Positions 16,285 to 24,641 of a stretch of 64,000 nt of DNA are shown here, piece by piece. Below the pieces are notes generated by a model. It ran no database searches and was not told where the DNA came from. It worked only from the letters and a program-made list of their open reading frames with translations. Numbering within the stretch: the stretch's first letter is position 1; each line of letters starts with the position of its first letter. The stretch is from Halobaculum sp. XH14. GTDB lineage: Archaea; Halobacteriota; Halobacteria; Halobacteriales; Haloferacaceae. The position numbers and the translations under genes are program-made. The DNA lies in assembly GCF_032116555.1 (NCBI RefSeq), contig NZ_CP134949.1, positions 2,046,001 to 2,110,000 on the forward strand. Direction: 5' to 3'.

Positions 16285-16440
16285 TCAGACGTAGCTCACG
16301 ACCACGAGCGCGCCGAAGAACAGGACGAGAAAGCCGACCAGCACGAGGACCGTCTTGAGCCGGTCGGACTCCACGTAGCCGTCGCCGGGGCGAGCGCCGC
16401 CCTCTCCCCCGTCACCCAGGATGCCGCCGCCGATGTCCAT
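16285..16440 (-). CDS. 51-residue single-span membrane protein (paralogue of next gene)
   Basis: The frame reads MDIGGGILGDGGEGGARPGD, then GYVESDRLKT and one membrane helix (VLVLVGFLVLFFGALVVVSYV) that ends the protein. It matches the 50-residue product of 16480-16632: both begin MDI-x-x-LGD-like, keep a polar glycine-rich middle with a basic residue before the helix, and end L/V-SY-L/V. Likely haloarchaeal membrane microproteins of unknown role. Confidence 0.65.
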   Translation of the reverse strand: MDIGGGILGDGGEGGARPGDGYVESDRLKTVLVLVGFLVLFFGALVVVSYV

Positions 16441-16479
16441 GGACGACCTCCCGACTCGCCGGGTAAATAGCTTCTTCCG

Positions 16480-16632
16480 TTACAGGTAGCTGAGGGCGAC
16501 GAGGAGGAGGAAGAACGCCGCGAGCGCGCCGAACAGCACGAGGATGGAGACGACCCGGCCGGACTGGAGGACGTCGCGGCCGCCGTGCTCGGCGGCGGTG
16601 AGCCGGTCGCCGAGGAGGTTGCTGATGTCCAC
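16480..16632 (-). CDS. 50-residue single-span membrane protein
   Basis: A GTG start at 16632 gives MDISNLLGDRLTAAEHGGRD, then VLQSGRVVSI and a terminal helix (LVLFGALAAFFLLLVALSYL). The GTG is chosen because it aligns with the ATG of the neighbouring 51-residue paralogue. An upstream in-frame ATG would add 24 unlikely residues. Function unknown. Confidence 0.6.
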   Translation of the reverse strand: MDISNLLGDRLTAAEHGGRDVLQSGRVVSILVLFGALAAFFLLLVALSYL

Positions 16633-16728
16633 ATCGCCTGGTCGTCGTTCGTTGCCAAATAGCCGTCGTCCGTGCCCGGTCGTCCCGACCGCCCGCACGG
16701 CCACGTCGAATCTGACGCGGACGCCACG

Positions 16729-16734
16729 CTTATT
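16729..16734 (+). promoter_or_regulatory. TATA box before minigene
   Basis: CTTATT is centred about 27 bases upstream of the ATG at 16759, so a leaderless transcript would begin at the 13-codon minigene rather than at the larger downstream gene. Confidence 0.55.
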
Positions 16735-16758
16735 GCGGTGACGCGAGTCGACTCTGAC

Positions 16759-16800
16759 ATGGCCGCACAGGCGATGGATCGCGTTCCGCGATCGTTCTGA
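16759..16800 (+). CDS. Possible 13-residue leader peptide
   Basis: The frame reads MAAQAMDRVPRSF and stops. Its ATG sits at the position predicted for the transcription start, 14 bases before a second short ORF that leads into the DUF7388-like gene. The arrangement resembles a leader peptide, but the peptide shows no run of one amino acid and conservation is unknown. Confidence 0.3.
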   Translation: MAAQAMDRVPRSF

Positions 16801-16813
16801 CCGTTCTCACTCG

Positions 16814-16945
16814 ATGAGTCACGCACAGCACCCCGACAGCGTCGCGTCCGCCGTCGGCGGCGCGGTCGTCGCTCGCGCCGCCAGCGGCGCGGTCGGCGTT
16901 CGCACAGCCGGTGGCCTCAGTGCCGCCCGCGGAGGTCGCCGATGA
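16814..16945 (+). CDS. 43-residue ORF coupled to the next gene (uncertain)
   Basis: Begins MSHAQHPDSVASAVGG and ends AARGGRR. The stop overlaps the next start (ATGA). It is Ala/Gly/Val-rich with internal near-repetition (GGAVV... / SGAVG...). It could be a translated coupling ORF or simply the untranslated leader. Confidence 0.3.
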   Translation: MSHAQHPDSVASAVGGAVVARAASGAVGVRTAGGLSAARGGRR

Positions 16946-17733
16946 GGTCCCGCACCGAGCACGGCGACCGTCGCTCCGCCCGGCTGGGACTCGACGGCGT
17001 CGCGCTGAAACCGACCGAGTGCGACGTCTCGGTCGCGCCGGAGCTCCCGTACGACCTCGTCTGTCTCGACTACGAGGGGCGGGAGTCGCTGCCGGCGTTC
17101 GACCTGCTCGCGGAACTGGCGCGGGGAACCGACCTCATGCTGACGATGCCGGTCCGCGCGGACGGCTTCGACCCGCGCGGCGACGACTCGCTGGCCCGGG
17201 CGCTCCCCGAGGGCGTCGGTCGCGTGCTCGTCGCCGGTCACCCCGCGTACCTCTCGGACGAGGAGAAGCGCCGCGCGGTCGCGCCCCGACTCGGGGACGC
17301 CGTCCGCGCGACCGCCGATCCCTGGGTCGGAACCGAGGGAGTCGAGCGTGTCGCGCTCGCCGCGGGCGGGGTCCAGTACGAACTCCTCTCGCGGACCACC
17401 GAGCGCGACCTCCGCGCCCTCCGGGCCGCCGGCTTCGGCGGCGGCCTCGCGGTGTACGCGCCGACGGTTCCGACCGACGACGAGGACGCGATCCTCGACG
17501 CGGTCGGTGCCTACGCGGCCCGCCGGAAGCCGGTCCGGCGAGCGCTGCCCGAGAACGCGGCGACCGACTCGACCGCGACCGGTCGCGCCCGGGAGGTGCT
17601 CTCGAAGGCGGTCCGCGACTTCGCGCTGGTCGGCACGCCCGCGCGGGTCGGTGACCGGGTGGCGGCGCTGAAGGACGCCGGAGCCGACTACGTCGTCGGC
17701 TACCCCGCCGCCGGCGTCGAGACGCTTCGATAG
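16942..17733 (+). CDS. Conserved haloarchaeal protein (DUF7388-like, tentative)
   Basis: A 263-residue protein. After a basic N-terminus it carries LGLDGVALKPTECDVSV at about 15-31, then LPYDLVCLDYEGRESLP, alternating beta/alpha segments, GGLAVYAPTVPTDDEDAIL, and a terminal DYVVGYPAAGVETL. The pattern suggests a TIM-barrel or luciferase-like fold. The family label is from memory and no reaction is known. The gene is coupled to a small upstream ORF and followed by a convergent gene. Confidence 0.6.
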   Translation: MRSRTEHGDRRSARLGLDGVALKPTECDVSVAPELPYDLVCLDYEGRESLPAFDLLAELARGTDLMLTMPVRADGFDPRGDDSLARALPEGVGRVLVAGHPAYLSDEEKRRAVAPRLGDAVRATADPWVGTEGVERVALAAGGVQYELLSRTTERDLRALRAAGFGGGLAVYAPTVPTDDEDAILDAVGAYAARRKPVRRALPENAATDSTATGRAREVLSKAVRDFALVGTPARVGDRVAALKDAGADYVVGYPAAGVETLR

Positions 17734-17837
17734 GCGTTTGGGGAACCGGGGAGTTTCGAACGTCGCTGCTCGCGTGAGCCTGTCCGCCCGGCCGCGCGCG
17801 GCTGCCAGGAGTCGAGGCCGACGCCGGCCAACCCGGC

Positions 17838-18311
17838 TCAGACCTGCACGACCCACGCCCGGTAGTCCGCCGGCCGCTCGTACACCTCGCGGAACGCCCG
17901 GTCGAGGAAGTCGGCGAGCCGGTTTGCATCCGAGCGCGCCGAGACGCGAACGTTCGTCCCCTCGGCCTCCTGGGGCGACTCCAGTTCGTCGATCCGGAAC
18001 TCGGGATACGCGTCGAGCAGGTCGTTCAGCCGCTCCAGTTCCGCGTCGGTGCAGTCGAGGTTGAACGTCTGCTCGGCGAACTGGATCCACGGCGGGACGC
18101 GTGGCTCCCCGTCGGCGTCCTCGGACCCGGCTCCGTCGTCGCCGCTCGCTTCACCGTCCTCACCCGCCGCGTCGGCCTCGAACCCGGCCACCTGTTCGGG
18201 TTCCCGCACCTCGACCGTGAGGAACGCGCTGCCGCGCGTCCGGTGGGCGGTCACGGCGTCCGCGAACAGCTTTCGCCTGTCGGTCGGGTCGTCCGCGTCG
18301 AAGCGAGTCAT
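17838..18311 (-). CDS. Conserved haloarchaeal hypothetical protein
   Basis: A 157-residue acidic protein starting MTRFDADDPTDRRKLFADAV. Features are a beta strand/RTRGSAFLTVEV segment, an acidic Gly/Asp/Glu linker at about 51-70, then a second part with WIQFAEQTFNLDCTDAELERL and FREVYERPADYRAWVVQV at the end. It looks like a small alpha/beta domain split by a disordered insert. I do not recognise a biochemical role. It is divergent from adk, with the two starts about 145 bases apart. Confidence 0.65.
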   Translation of the reverse strand: MTRFDADDPTDRRKLFADAVTAHRTRGSAFLTVEVREPEQVAGFEADAAGEDGEASGDDGAGSEDADGEPRVPPWIQFAEQTFNLDCTDAELERLNDLLDAYPEFRIDELESPQEAEGTNVRVSARSDANRLADFLDRAFREVYERPADYRAWVVQV

Positions 18312-18426
18312 GGCTCGACGTACGGTGAAGCGGGGTAAAAACCGGACGCTCCGCGGGGCGGCGGTCGGACCATCGCCCCGCCGTTCCGCCGCTCCGTCCG
18401 GGCAAGCCGGGCGGGATTCAGCACGC

Positions 18427-18434
18427 CTTTTACC
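18427..18434 (+). promoter_or_regulatory. TATA box of adk
   Basis: CTTTTACC is centred about 26 bases before the adk ATG at 18456, consistent with leaderless transcription. Confidence 0.6.
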
Positions 18435-18455
18435 GTGGCGGCGGACGCTGTGTCC

Positions 18456-19082
18456 ATGAGCGATCACCGAATCCTGTTGCTGGGCCCGCCGGGTGCCGGC
18501 AAGGGGACCCAGAGCACGCGCCTCACGGACGAGTACGACCTCGATCACATCACGACCGGCGACGCGCTCCGGGCGAACAAGGAGATGGAGACGGAGTACG
18601 GCACGCCCGGCGAGTACATGGACGCCGGCGAACTCGTCCCCGATCCGGTGGTCAACGAGATCGTCGTGACGGCCCTCGAGGACGCAGACGGCTTCGTCCT
18701 CGACGGCTACCCCCGGAACATCGAGCAGGCGGAGTACCTCTCCGAGCAGACCGACCTCGACGTCGTCGTCTTCCTCGACGTTCCCGGGGAGGAGCTCGTG
18801 GATCGGCTCACGGGTCGTCGCGTCTGTGACGACTGCGGCGCGACCTACCACGTCCGCTTCGACCCGCCCGAGGAGGAGGGCGTCTGTGACGAGTGTGGCG
18901 GCGAACTCGTCCAGCGCGAGGACGACACCGAGGACACCGTCCGCGAGCGCCTGCGCGTCTACCGCGAGAACACCGAACCGGTCGTGGAGCACTACCGGGA
19001 GAAGGGCTCGCTCGTCGAGGTCGACGGCGAAGGCTCGCCCGACGAGGTGTTCGATCGCATCCGCGACGTGATCGAGGGCTGA
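18456..19082 (+). CDS. adk: Adenylate kinase
   Basis: A 208-residue bacterial-type (long) adenylate kinase. The P-loop is [11 protein letters not shown] at 10-20; [18 protein letters not shown] and the LID follow. The LID is a zinc-binding one: C124-x2-C127 and C144-x2-C147 ([21 protein letters not shown]). It interconverts 2 ADP with ATP and AMP. In haloarchaea adk usually neighbours a DUF106 gene; here the DUF106 gene lies about 11 kb away, beyond the putative iron island. Confidence 0.95.
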   Translation: MSDHRILLLGPPGAGKGTQSTRLTDEYDLDHITTGDALRANKEMETEYGTPGEYMDAGELVPDPVVNEIVVTALEDADGFVLDGYPRNIEQAEYLSEQTDLDVVVFLDVPGEELVDRLTGRRVCDDCGATYHVRFDPPEEEGVCDECGGELVQREDDTEDTVRERLRVYRENTEPVVEHYREKGSLVEVDGEGSPDEVFDRIRDVIEG

Positions 19083-19092
19083 CCCAGGCCGT

Positions 19093-19108
19093 TTTTGGCA
19101 AACCTAAA
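19093..19108. promoter_or_regulatory. Putative iron-regulator operator 1
   Basis: TTTTGGCAAACCTAAA differs at one base from TTTAGG-N4-CCTAAA. It lies immediately after the adk stop and 32 bases before the GT2 start, and touches the likely TATA element (AAACTATCAA, about 29 bases before the ATG). DtxR-type repressors bind closely related TTAGG...CCTAA palindromes; haloarchaeal SirR/Idr proteins belong to that family. Confidence 0.6.
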
Positions 19109-19139
19109 CTATCAAGTACGGGGCCACCTACCGGCAGGT

Positions 19140-19943
19140 ATGAACACGAACGCGGCAACCGAGGCCGGTTCCCGGACCGGGGCCGGACACGGAGACGACG
19201 TCGACGCGACCGGTCCCGTCGAGGGAACGCCCCGAGTCGACGGGGCGACCGGCGGCGACGAGTACACGTTCGACGACCTGAGCGTGGTCATGGGCACCTA
19301 CAACGAGGAGGCGGCCATCGAGCACGTGCTGGACGACGTCGACGCCGTCACCGACGGCCGGGCCGAGGTCGTCTGCGTCGACGGCTCCGACGACCGGACG
19401 CCCGACATCGCCCGCGAGCACGGCGCACGGGTCATCGAGCAGGAGCCGCGGGGCTACGGCGTCGCGGTCGAGGCGGCGCTCTCGGCCGCCGAGCGACCGG
19501 TCGTCGTCACCACCGACTGCGACGACACGTACCCGATGGAGGAACTTCCGTCGTTCCTCGCCGCGATCAACGACGGAGCGGACGTCGTCAGCGGCGACCG
19601 CCTCTACTGGGGGGCAGCCGAGATGCCGGCGCTGAACCGGCTCGGCAACCACGCGTTCGCCGCGCTGGCGAGCGTCCTCGCCGGCGAGCGCGTCCACGAC
19701 ACCACCACCGGCATGCGAGCCTACCGCCGCGAGGTGATCGAGGCCATCGACTGGACCGAGAACACGGGGCTCTCGGCGGAACTGCTCGTCCGGCCGCTGA
19801 TGCGCGGCTACGAGGTGACCGAGCGACCGATCCCCTACGACGAGCGCCGCGGCGAGACGAAACTGGATCCGTTCGCCGGCGGCGCGGCCATCGGGAAGTC
19901 CATCCTGACGGTGTGTCTCGAGGAGCGACTCCGACGGTTCTGA
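19140..19943 (+). CDS. GT2 glycosyltransferase (dolichol-phosphate mannosyltransferase-like)
   Basis: A 267-residue protein. The first 40 residues are a disordered Gly/Thr/Asp leader. The GT-A domain then shows LSVVMGTYNEEAAI (47-60), CVDGSDDRTPDIAREHGA (79-96) and the metal motif TTDCDDTYPMEELP (124-137), followed by GDRLYWGAAEMP and TGMRAYRREVI. No membrane helix is obvious, so it is probably a cytoplasmic polyprenyl-phosphate sugar transferase. The operator just upstream suggests iron-responsive expression. It converges with the GMC oxidoreductase gene. Confidence 0.82.
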   Translation: MNTNAATEAGSRTGAGHGDDVDATGPVEGTPRVDGATGGDEYTFDDLSVVMGTYNEEAAIEHVLDDVDAVTDGRAEVVCVDGSDDRTPDIAREHGARVIEQEPRGYGVAVEAALSAAERPVVVTTDCDDTYPMEELPSFLAAINDGADVVSGDRLYWGAAEMPALNRLGNHAFAALASVLAGERVHDTTTGMRAYRREVIEAIDWTENTGLSAELLVRPLMRGYEVTERPIPYDERRGETKLDPFAGGAAIGKSILTVCLEERLRRF

Positions 19944-19972
19944 GTCGGCAGCCCGGGGGAACCAGCTTCGTT

Positions 19973-21649
19973 CTACGACAGTTCCGCGTCCAGATCGTCC
20001 GCGACCCGGAGCGCCAGCGCCGCGATGGTGAGCGTCGGGTTCATCGCGCCGCTCGTGACGAACGCGCCCGAGGACGGGAGCCAGCAGTTCTCCAGGTCGT
20101 GAGTCCTGAGCCGCGGCGTCACCACGCTCCCGTCGGGGTCGGTTCCCATCCGCGTCGTCCCCATGTGGTGGAACGCGGGACCGGTGCTGTCGGGGCCGAC
20201 GGTCCACCGGACGTCGACCCCGAGTTCCGACAGGACGGCGTGCTGGATCTCGTTGGCCCGTTCGAGCGTCCGCCTCGTTCGGTCGTCGAGCGACCAGCGT
20301 ATCTTCGGCACCGGGTTGCCGTGGTCGTCGGTCCGCGAGGGGTCGAGCTCGATCCGGTTCTCCGCGCGCGGAAGCTGTCCGACCAGCCCGCCCATGGCGA
20401 CGTGGGTGCCGTACGAATCGCGGAGGGTCCCCAGCAGGTCGTCGCCCCACTCCTCGGCCGAGAGCGCCATCTCGACGGGCGAGGGGCCGGCGTAGTTCAG
20501 GAACTCCAGCTTGATGGGGCCCAGATCACCGTCGGCGGGTGGAATCGAGCCGGCCGTCCCGGACGCGCCGGCCCCCGGTCGGTCGTAGAACTGGTGGGAC
20601 TCGCTGGTGAGAAAGCCGACGTGGTTCTGCCGGGTCGGCTCGTCGAGCACCCCGCCGGCGCCCGCGAACAGGTGGTCCATGAAGTAGCGGCCGACCAGCC
20701 CCGAGGAGTTCGCCAGGCCGTCCGGATGCCGGGCCGACTCCGAGAGCAACAGCAGTCGCGCCGTCTCCACCCCGCCGCAGGCGACGACGAACTGGCGGGC
20801 CTCCTGCCGATGCTCCGTCCCGTCCGGCGTCGCGTACACCGCCGCTTCGACGCGGTCGCCGGACTCGTCGTGTTCGAGCCGCTGGACGGGCACCCGGGTC
20901 AGCAACCGCGCGCCGGCCTCCTCCGCCCGCTCGACGTGGCGCTCGGCGCTGTACTTCGCCCCCGAGGGACAGACCGGTTTGCAGGTTCCGTAGCCGACGC
21001 AGGCCGAGTCGTCCCCCCGCGACTCGGAGAGCCGGGCGTTCGGCACCGAGTGTGTCGCCACCCCCAGCCGCTCGCACGCCTCGGCGAACAGCGAGTCGCT
21101 GTAGGACGGCGGGAACGCGGGCAGGTCGTACGGCTCCTCGCGCGGCGGCGCGAACGGGTTGTCGGCCGCGCCCGAGACGCCGAGCGCCCCCTCCGCGGCC
21201 GCGTAGTACGGCCGCAGGTCCTCGTAGTCGATGGGCCAGTCGGCGGCGACGCCGTCGCGCGTCCGCCGTCTGAAGTCCGACTCGTGGAGCCGCATCACCA
21301 TCCCCTGCCAGTGGAGCGTCGACCCGCCGACGCCCTTCACCCGGGCGGCGTTCAGCGGGTAGTGCCGGTCCCCGCCGGTCGTGTACGCGTCGCGCTCGCC
21401 GCCCATCTCCCAGACGGAGTCGGGTCCGTACGCCGGCCTGATGTCGCGCTCCATCCGCTCGGTTCTGTCGCCATCGAATCGTTCGCCGGCCTCGAGCACG
21501 ACGACGTCGTGGCCCGCCCCGGTGAGCCGGTGTGCGACGAGCGCGCCCGCGGGGCCGCTGCCGACGACGCAGACGTCCACGCGCCCGCTCGGCGTCCGGT
21601 CGGCGTCGGCGGACGCGGCCGGGTCGTCACCGTCCGTTGACTCACGCAT
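19973..21649 (-). CDS. GMC oxidoreductase, gluconate/glucose dehydrogenase alpha-subunit type
   Basis: A 558-residue protein starting MRESTDGDDPA. The FAD motif VVGSGPAGALVAHRL is near residue 30, VKGVGGSTLHWQG near 105, and the terminal substrate/FAD domain holds FHHMGTTRMGTDP and SSGAFVTSGAMNPTLT. A C-x5-C-x3-C cluster (CVGYGTCKPVCPSG) is typical of FAD glucose/gluconate dehydrogenases that hold a 3Fe-4S centre. It oxidises a sugar or sugar acid, passing electrons onward. It has no signal of its own but follows a Tat-signalled small subunit (eight-base overlap), suggesting hitchhiker export. No cytochrome subunit is adjacent. Confidence 0.82.
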   Translation of the reverse strand: MRESTDGDDPAASADADRTPSGRVDVCVVGSGPAGALVAHRLTGAGHDVVVLEAGERFDGDRTERMERDIRPAYGPDSVWEMGGERDAYTTGGDRHYPLNAARVKGVGGSTLHWQGMVMRLHESDFRRRTRDGVAADWPIDYEDLRPYYAAAEGALGVSGAADNPFAPPREEPYDLPAFPPSYSDSLFAEACERLGVATHSVPNARLSESRGDDSACVGYGTCKPVCPSGAKYSAERHVERAEEAGARLLTRVPVQRLEHDESGDRVEAAVYATPDGTEHRQEARQFVVACGGVETARLLLLSESARHPDGLANSSGLVGRYFMDHLFAGAGGVLDEPTRQNHVGFLTSESHQFYDRPGAGASGTAGSIPPADGDLGPIKLEFLNYAGPSPVEMALSAEEWGDDLLGTLRDSYGTHVAMGGLVGQLPRAENRIELDPSRTDDHGNPVPKIRWSLDDRTRRTLERANEIQHAVLSELGVDVRWTVGPDSTGPAFHHMGTTRMGTDPDGSVVTPRLRTHDLENCWLPSSGAFVTSGAMNPTLTIAALALRVADDLDAELS

Positions 21650-22265
21650 CGTCGGTCCCCGCGGGCGTCCTCGTGCCGGGGTCCGATCCGGTCGTGTCGT
21701 CGGTCCCACCGCCGGTGTCGGCGGCGGCGTCCCCGTTCGTCGGCGGTTGCCGGTAGCTCACCGTCCCGCCGGGGAACCCCTGCGGGTTCTCGATACCGAC
21801 GAGCTCGCCGCCGGTCGGCGTGGTGTAGAGCGCGTACAGCAGTTCGTTGACGAGGAAGTGCCGGACGCGTTCGGGGTCGTCGCCGTCCGGAACCGGGTCG
21901 GCCGTGTCGACGGCCATCTCTCGGAGGTGGGCGTCGCGGGCCGCCGGGTCGAGGTCGGCGAAGCGCGCGTCGCGCCACGCCTCGGCGTACTCGTCCAGCG
22001 TCTCGACCGCGTCGGCGACGCCCTCGCGGTGGTTCGGTCGGTCCCGGACCCTGCCGACGCAGTACGTCTCCACGAACTCGGGCACCCCCGATACCGTACT
22101 CGGGTAGACCGTGCGTGCGACCGCCACGAGCGCCTCCCGCTCCGCGGGCGTGAACCGTCCCTCCGTCGCCTCGCCGTCTCCCCACTCGAGCCCCGCACAG
22201 CCCCCGGCGACCGCCGCACCACCGGCGGCCAGCGCCGCGAGCGCGTCACGACGGCTCAGCTGCAT
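21642..22265 (-). CDS. Gluconate 2-dehydrogenase subunit 3 family protein, Tat-exported
   Basis: A 207-residue protein with an N-terminal SRRDAL twin-arginine motif, an alanine/glycine hydrophobic core and a GGCAG lipobox-like end, so it is probably a Tat lipoprotein. The mature part has FTPAEREALVAVARTVYPS and FLVNELLYALYTTPTGG, matching the gamma (subunit 3) family of membrane-bound gluconate/glucose dehydrogenases, which chaperones and exports the flavin subunit. The C-terminus is a disordered Thr/Gly/Asp tail. An operator-like palindrome lies ten bases upstream, over the promoter. Confidence 0.8.
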   Translation of the reverse strand: MQLSRRDALAALAAGGAAVAGGCAGLEWGDGEATEGRFTPAEREALVAVARTVYPSTVSGVPEFVETYCVGRVRDRPNHREGVADAVETLDEYAEAWRDARFADLDPAARDAHLREMAVDTADPVPDGDDPERVRHFLVNELLYALYTTPTGGELVGIENPQGFPGGTVSYRQPPTNGDAAADTGGGTDDTTGSDPGTRTPAGTDDA

Positions 22266-22274
22266 GGCCGACGG

Positions 22275-22290
22275 GTTAGGGTAGCCTAAA
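22275..22290. promoter_or_regulatory. Putative iron-regulator operator 2
   Basis: GTTAGGGTAGCCTAAA is one base off TTTAGG-N4-CCTAAA. It sits 10-25 bases upstream of the gluconate-dehydrogenase subunit 3 start and overlaps the expected TATA position on the minus strand, which would allow repression. Confidence 0.65.
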
Positions 22291-22337
22291 CAAATGGCTT
22301 GTCATCCGGACGAGGGCGGCGCCGGTCGGCGGGCCCG

Positions 22338-24641
22338 TCAGCCGGTCCGGTCCGGGGCCGTCCGGTCCGACGCCGTCGGGTCCGACGCAGCGGAGTTCGA
22401 GGCCGTCCCGTTCGGCGCCGTCCCGTCGATCGTCGTCCCGTTCGACGCGGACAGGGCAAGTTCGACGGAGACGCCGTCGGCCGCCGCCTCGGGGACGTAG
22501 GCCGCCTCGCCGCCACAGAGTCGCGGCGTGGTGCAGACCTCCGCGTACGGCGTCAGCGCCCGGACCTCCTCGTCGTCGAGGAGGACGGGCACGTCGAGCC
22601 GGTAGCTGAACGCGCCAGTCCCGCCCGTGCTGACGTACACCACGAGTTCGAGCGTCTCGCGGCCGGTGACCGGAACTGCGGTGTCGTTACCGACGGGGGC
22701 GACCGCCCCGTCCACGGTCGCGCGCCCCGCGGCGACCGTCAGCGACAGCGGGAGCGAGGACGGCGTGCAGTTCGCCGCGTACAGCGCGCTCCCTTCCTCG
22801 CTCCGGAGCCGGAGCGACACCGACTGCGCGTTCGCCGGGACCCCGAGCGTCGCGTTGAGCCGAACTTTCCCGCCCGAGACGTGCCGGACCCGCTGGATGC
22901 GCGGCTCGACGGTCACGCCGGCGGTCGGGGCCCAGTCGCCGCGGTAGGTGTACCGATGCACGGTCCGCTCCGGGAAGGCATCGACGACGGCGAACTGCTT
23001 CTCCCGGAGCGCGTACACCGCGTCGCCGTCGTAGTCGGGGTCGTTCCGCAGCGCCTGGAACGGGTGGTTGAGCCAGTCGCCGTAGGGGGTGGGGAGGAAC
23101 ACGAGCGCGTCCTCGAACGACCGGTCCACGAACGGTTCGTACGCCTCCTCGTAGGCGGCGGTGACCTCGGCGTTGCGGTCGATCGGCCCGCCCAGGGCCG
23201 TCGCCGCCGGAACCGCGAACGCCGCCGCGCTGAGCACCGTGACGGCGGCGAGGACGGCGGCCGCGCGCGACTCGGAGGACGCCCGGTCGCGCACGTACCC
23301 CGGGAGCCGTCGACCGAGGATGACCAGCGCGTGGGCGGCGAACAGCCCGGTCGGGACGAGCAGGTCGAAGTGGTAGTACGGTCCGAGCCCCGCGATCAGC
23401 CCGTCGCCCGGCGCGGTCAGGTTCCCGAGGACGTTGAAGTTCCCCCAGAAGAAGACGTTTCCGAGCGGGACGGAGACGGCGAGCCCCGCGAGCGCGACCT
23501 GTCGAGAATCGACGCGGTCGATGCCGGTTCCGCCTGCGATCCGGGCACCCAGGTCACTGCCGGCGGCGGAGCCGACCGCACGCGCGCCGAACAGACCCAG
23601 TCCGATCGCGGCGAGCAGCGTTCCCGCACGACCCCCGGCGACCCAGTCGGTGAGGAACGCGGCGAGCACGCGCGCGTTCGCCTCCAGCGCGAGTTCCGGC
23701 GTGTACTGAACCTCGTGGCCGAGGATCTCTCGGTGCCCGAAGCCCAGGCCGTCCGCGGGAGCGAACGCGACGTACGGGAACACCAGCGGGTCGCCCGTGA
23801 GGACGGCGTTGTACGCGAGCGCGGCCGCGACGCCGCCACAGCCGAGCGCCGCGGTGACGAGGTTCCGGGAGAGCGCGCCCCGGTCGAGTTCGCTGACGAA
23901 CTCCCCGCGGTCGAACCCGTCCGCGGCGAGGCCCCGAACCGTCGACCCCGAACCGAGGATGCGCCACCCGGCGTGGGCGACGAACGGCGCGGCGAACAGC
24001 GTCGCCGTGTACGGCCGGGAGAAGAACGCGACGCCGACGGCGACGCCGGCGAGCGCGGCCCACCACGCGCTCCCGGTTCGGTCGGCCCGGAGGTACGCCA
24101 ACGCGAACAGCAGGTTCCAGAGCGTCGTCGCGGCGTACGGGAGGAACACGCCCGACTGGACGACGAACAGCGGGGAGGCCAGAACGAACGCGGCCGCGAG
24201 GACCCCGTGGCGGGCGTCGAACGCCTCCCGCACCGTCAGGTGGGTCAGGCCGACGACCGCCGCGGCGATGCCGACGAGCGCGACCTGCGGCCCGCCGAGC
24301 AGCGTGCCGCCGGCGAACATCGCGGCCGGGACTGGCGCGTACTTCGGGTACAGCGTCGCCGCGTCGGTCTCGACGAAGAACCACGGCCGGAACGGGTCGA
24401 CGACCGGCGGGTCGAGGACGAGTTGCCCCTCGAGCAGCATCGCCGCCTGCTGGAGGTAGACGGCCTCGTCGTGGTTCGACGAGTGGTACGGAAACAGGCC
24501 GGTCGCGACGAGCGCGGCGACCAGTGCCCCGGCAACCATCAGGAGAACGGCGACCGCGTCGGCCCGCGTCGCCCCCTCCACCGCCCGGCGGCGCGCCGTT
24601 CGGAGGCGCCGTCGGACCGCGTACACGAAGCCACCCGTCAT
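22338..24641 (-). CDS. GT39-like polytopic membrane glycosyltransferase
   Basis: A 767-residue protein. After a basic cytoplasmic N-terminus and a first helix comes FPYHSSNHDEAVYLQQAAML, where the acidic pair in the first external loop is the hallmark of PMT/ArnT-type (GT39/GT83) enzymes using polyprenyl-phosphate sugars. About ten more helices span to about 470. The last 300 residues are beta-rich and extracytoplasmic, and end in six degenerate five-residue repeats (T-I-D-G-T, A-P-N-G-T, A-S-N-S-A, A-S-D-P-T, A-S-D-R-T, A-P-D-R-T) with N-x-T sequons. The start overlaps the ABC ATPase stop (ATGA), so it is the last gene of the iron-transport operon. Confidence 0.78.
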   Translation of the reverse strand: MTGGFVYAVRRRLRTARRRAVEGATRADAVAVLLMVAGALVAALVATGLFPYHSSNHDEAVYLQQAAMLLEGQLVLDPPVVDPFRPWFFVETDAATLYPKYAPVPAAMFAGGTLLGGPQVALVGIAAAVVGLTHLTVREAFDARHGVLAAAFVLASPLFVVQSGVFLPYAATTLWNLLFALAYLRADRTGSAWWAALAGVAVGVAFFSRPYTATLFAAPFVAHAGWRILGSGSTVRGLAADGFDRGEFVSELDRGALSRNLVTAALGCGGVAAALAYNAVLTGDPLVFPYVAFAPADGLGFGHREILGHEVQYTPELALEANARVLAAFLTDWVAGGRAGTLLAAIGLGLFGARAVGSAAGSDLGARIAGGTGIDRVDSRQVALAGLAVSVPLGNVFFWGNFNVLGNLTAPGDGLIAGLGPYYHFDLLVPTGLFAAHALVILGRRLPGYVRDRASSESRAAAVLAAVTVLSAAAFAVPAATALGGPIDRNAEVTAAYEEAYEPFVDRSFEDALVFLPTPYGDWLNHPFQALRNDPDYDGDAVYALREKQFAVVDAFPERTVHRYTYRGDWAPTAGVTVEPRIQRVRHVSGGKVRLNATLGVPANAQSVSLRLRSEEGSALYAANCTPSSLPLSLTVAAGRATVDGAVAPVGNDTAVPVTGRETLELVVYVSTGGTGAFSYRLDVPVLLDDEEVRALTPYAEVCTTPRLCGGEAAYVPEAAADGVSVELALSASNGTTIDGTAPNGTASNSAASDPTASDRTAPDRTG

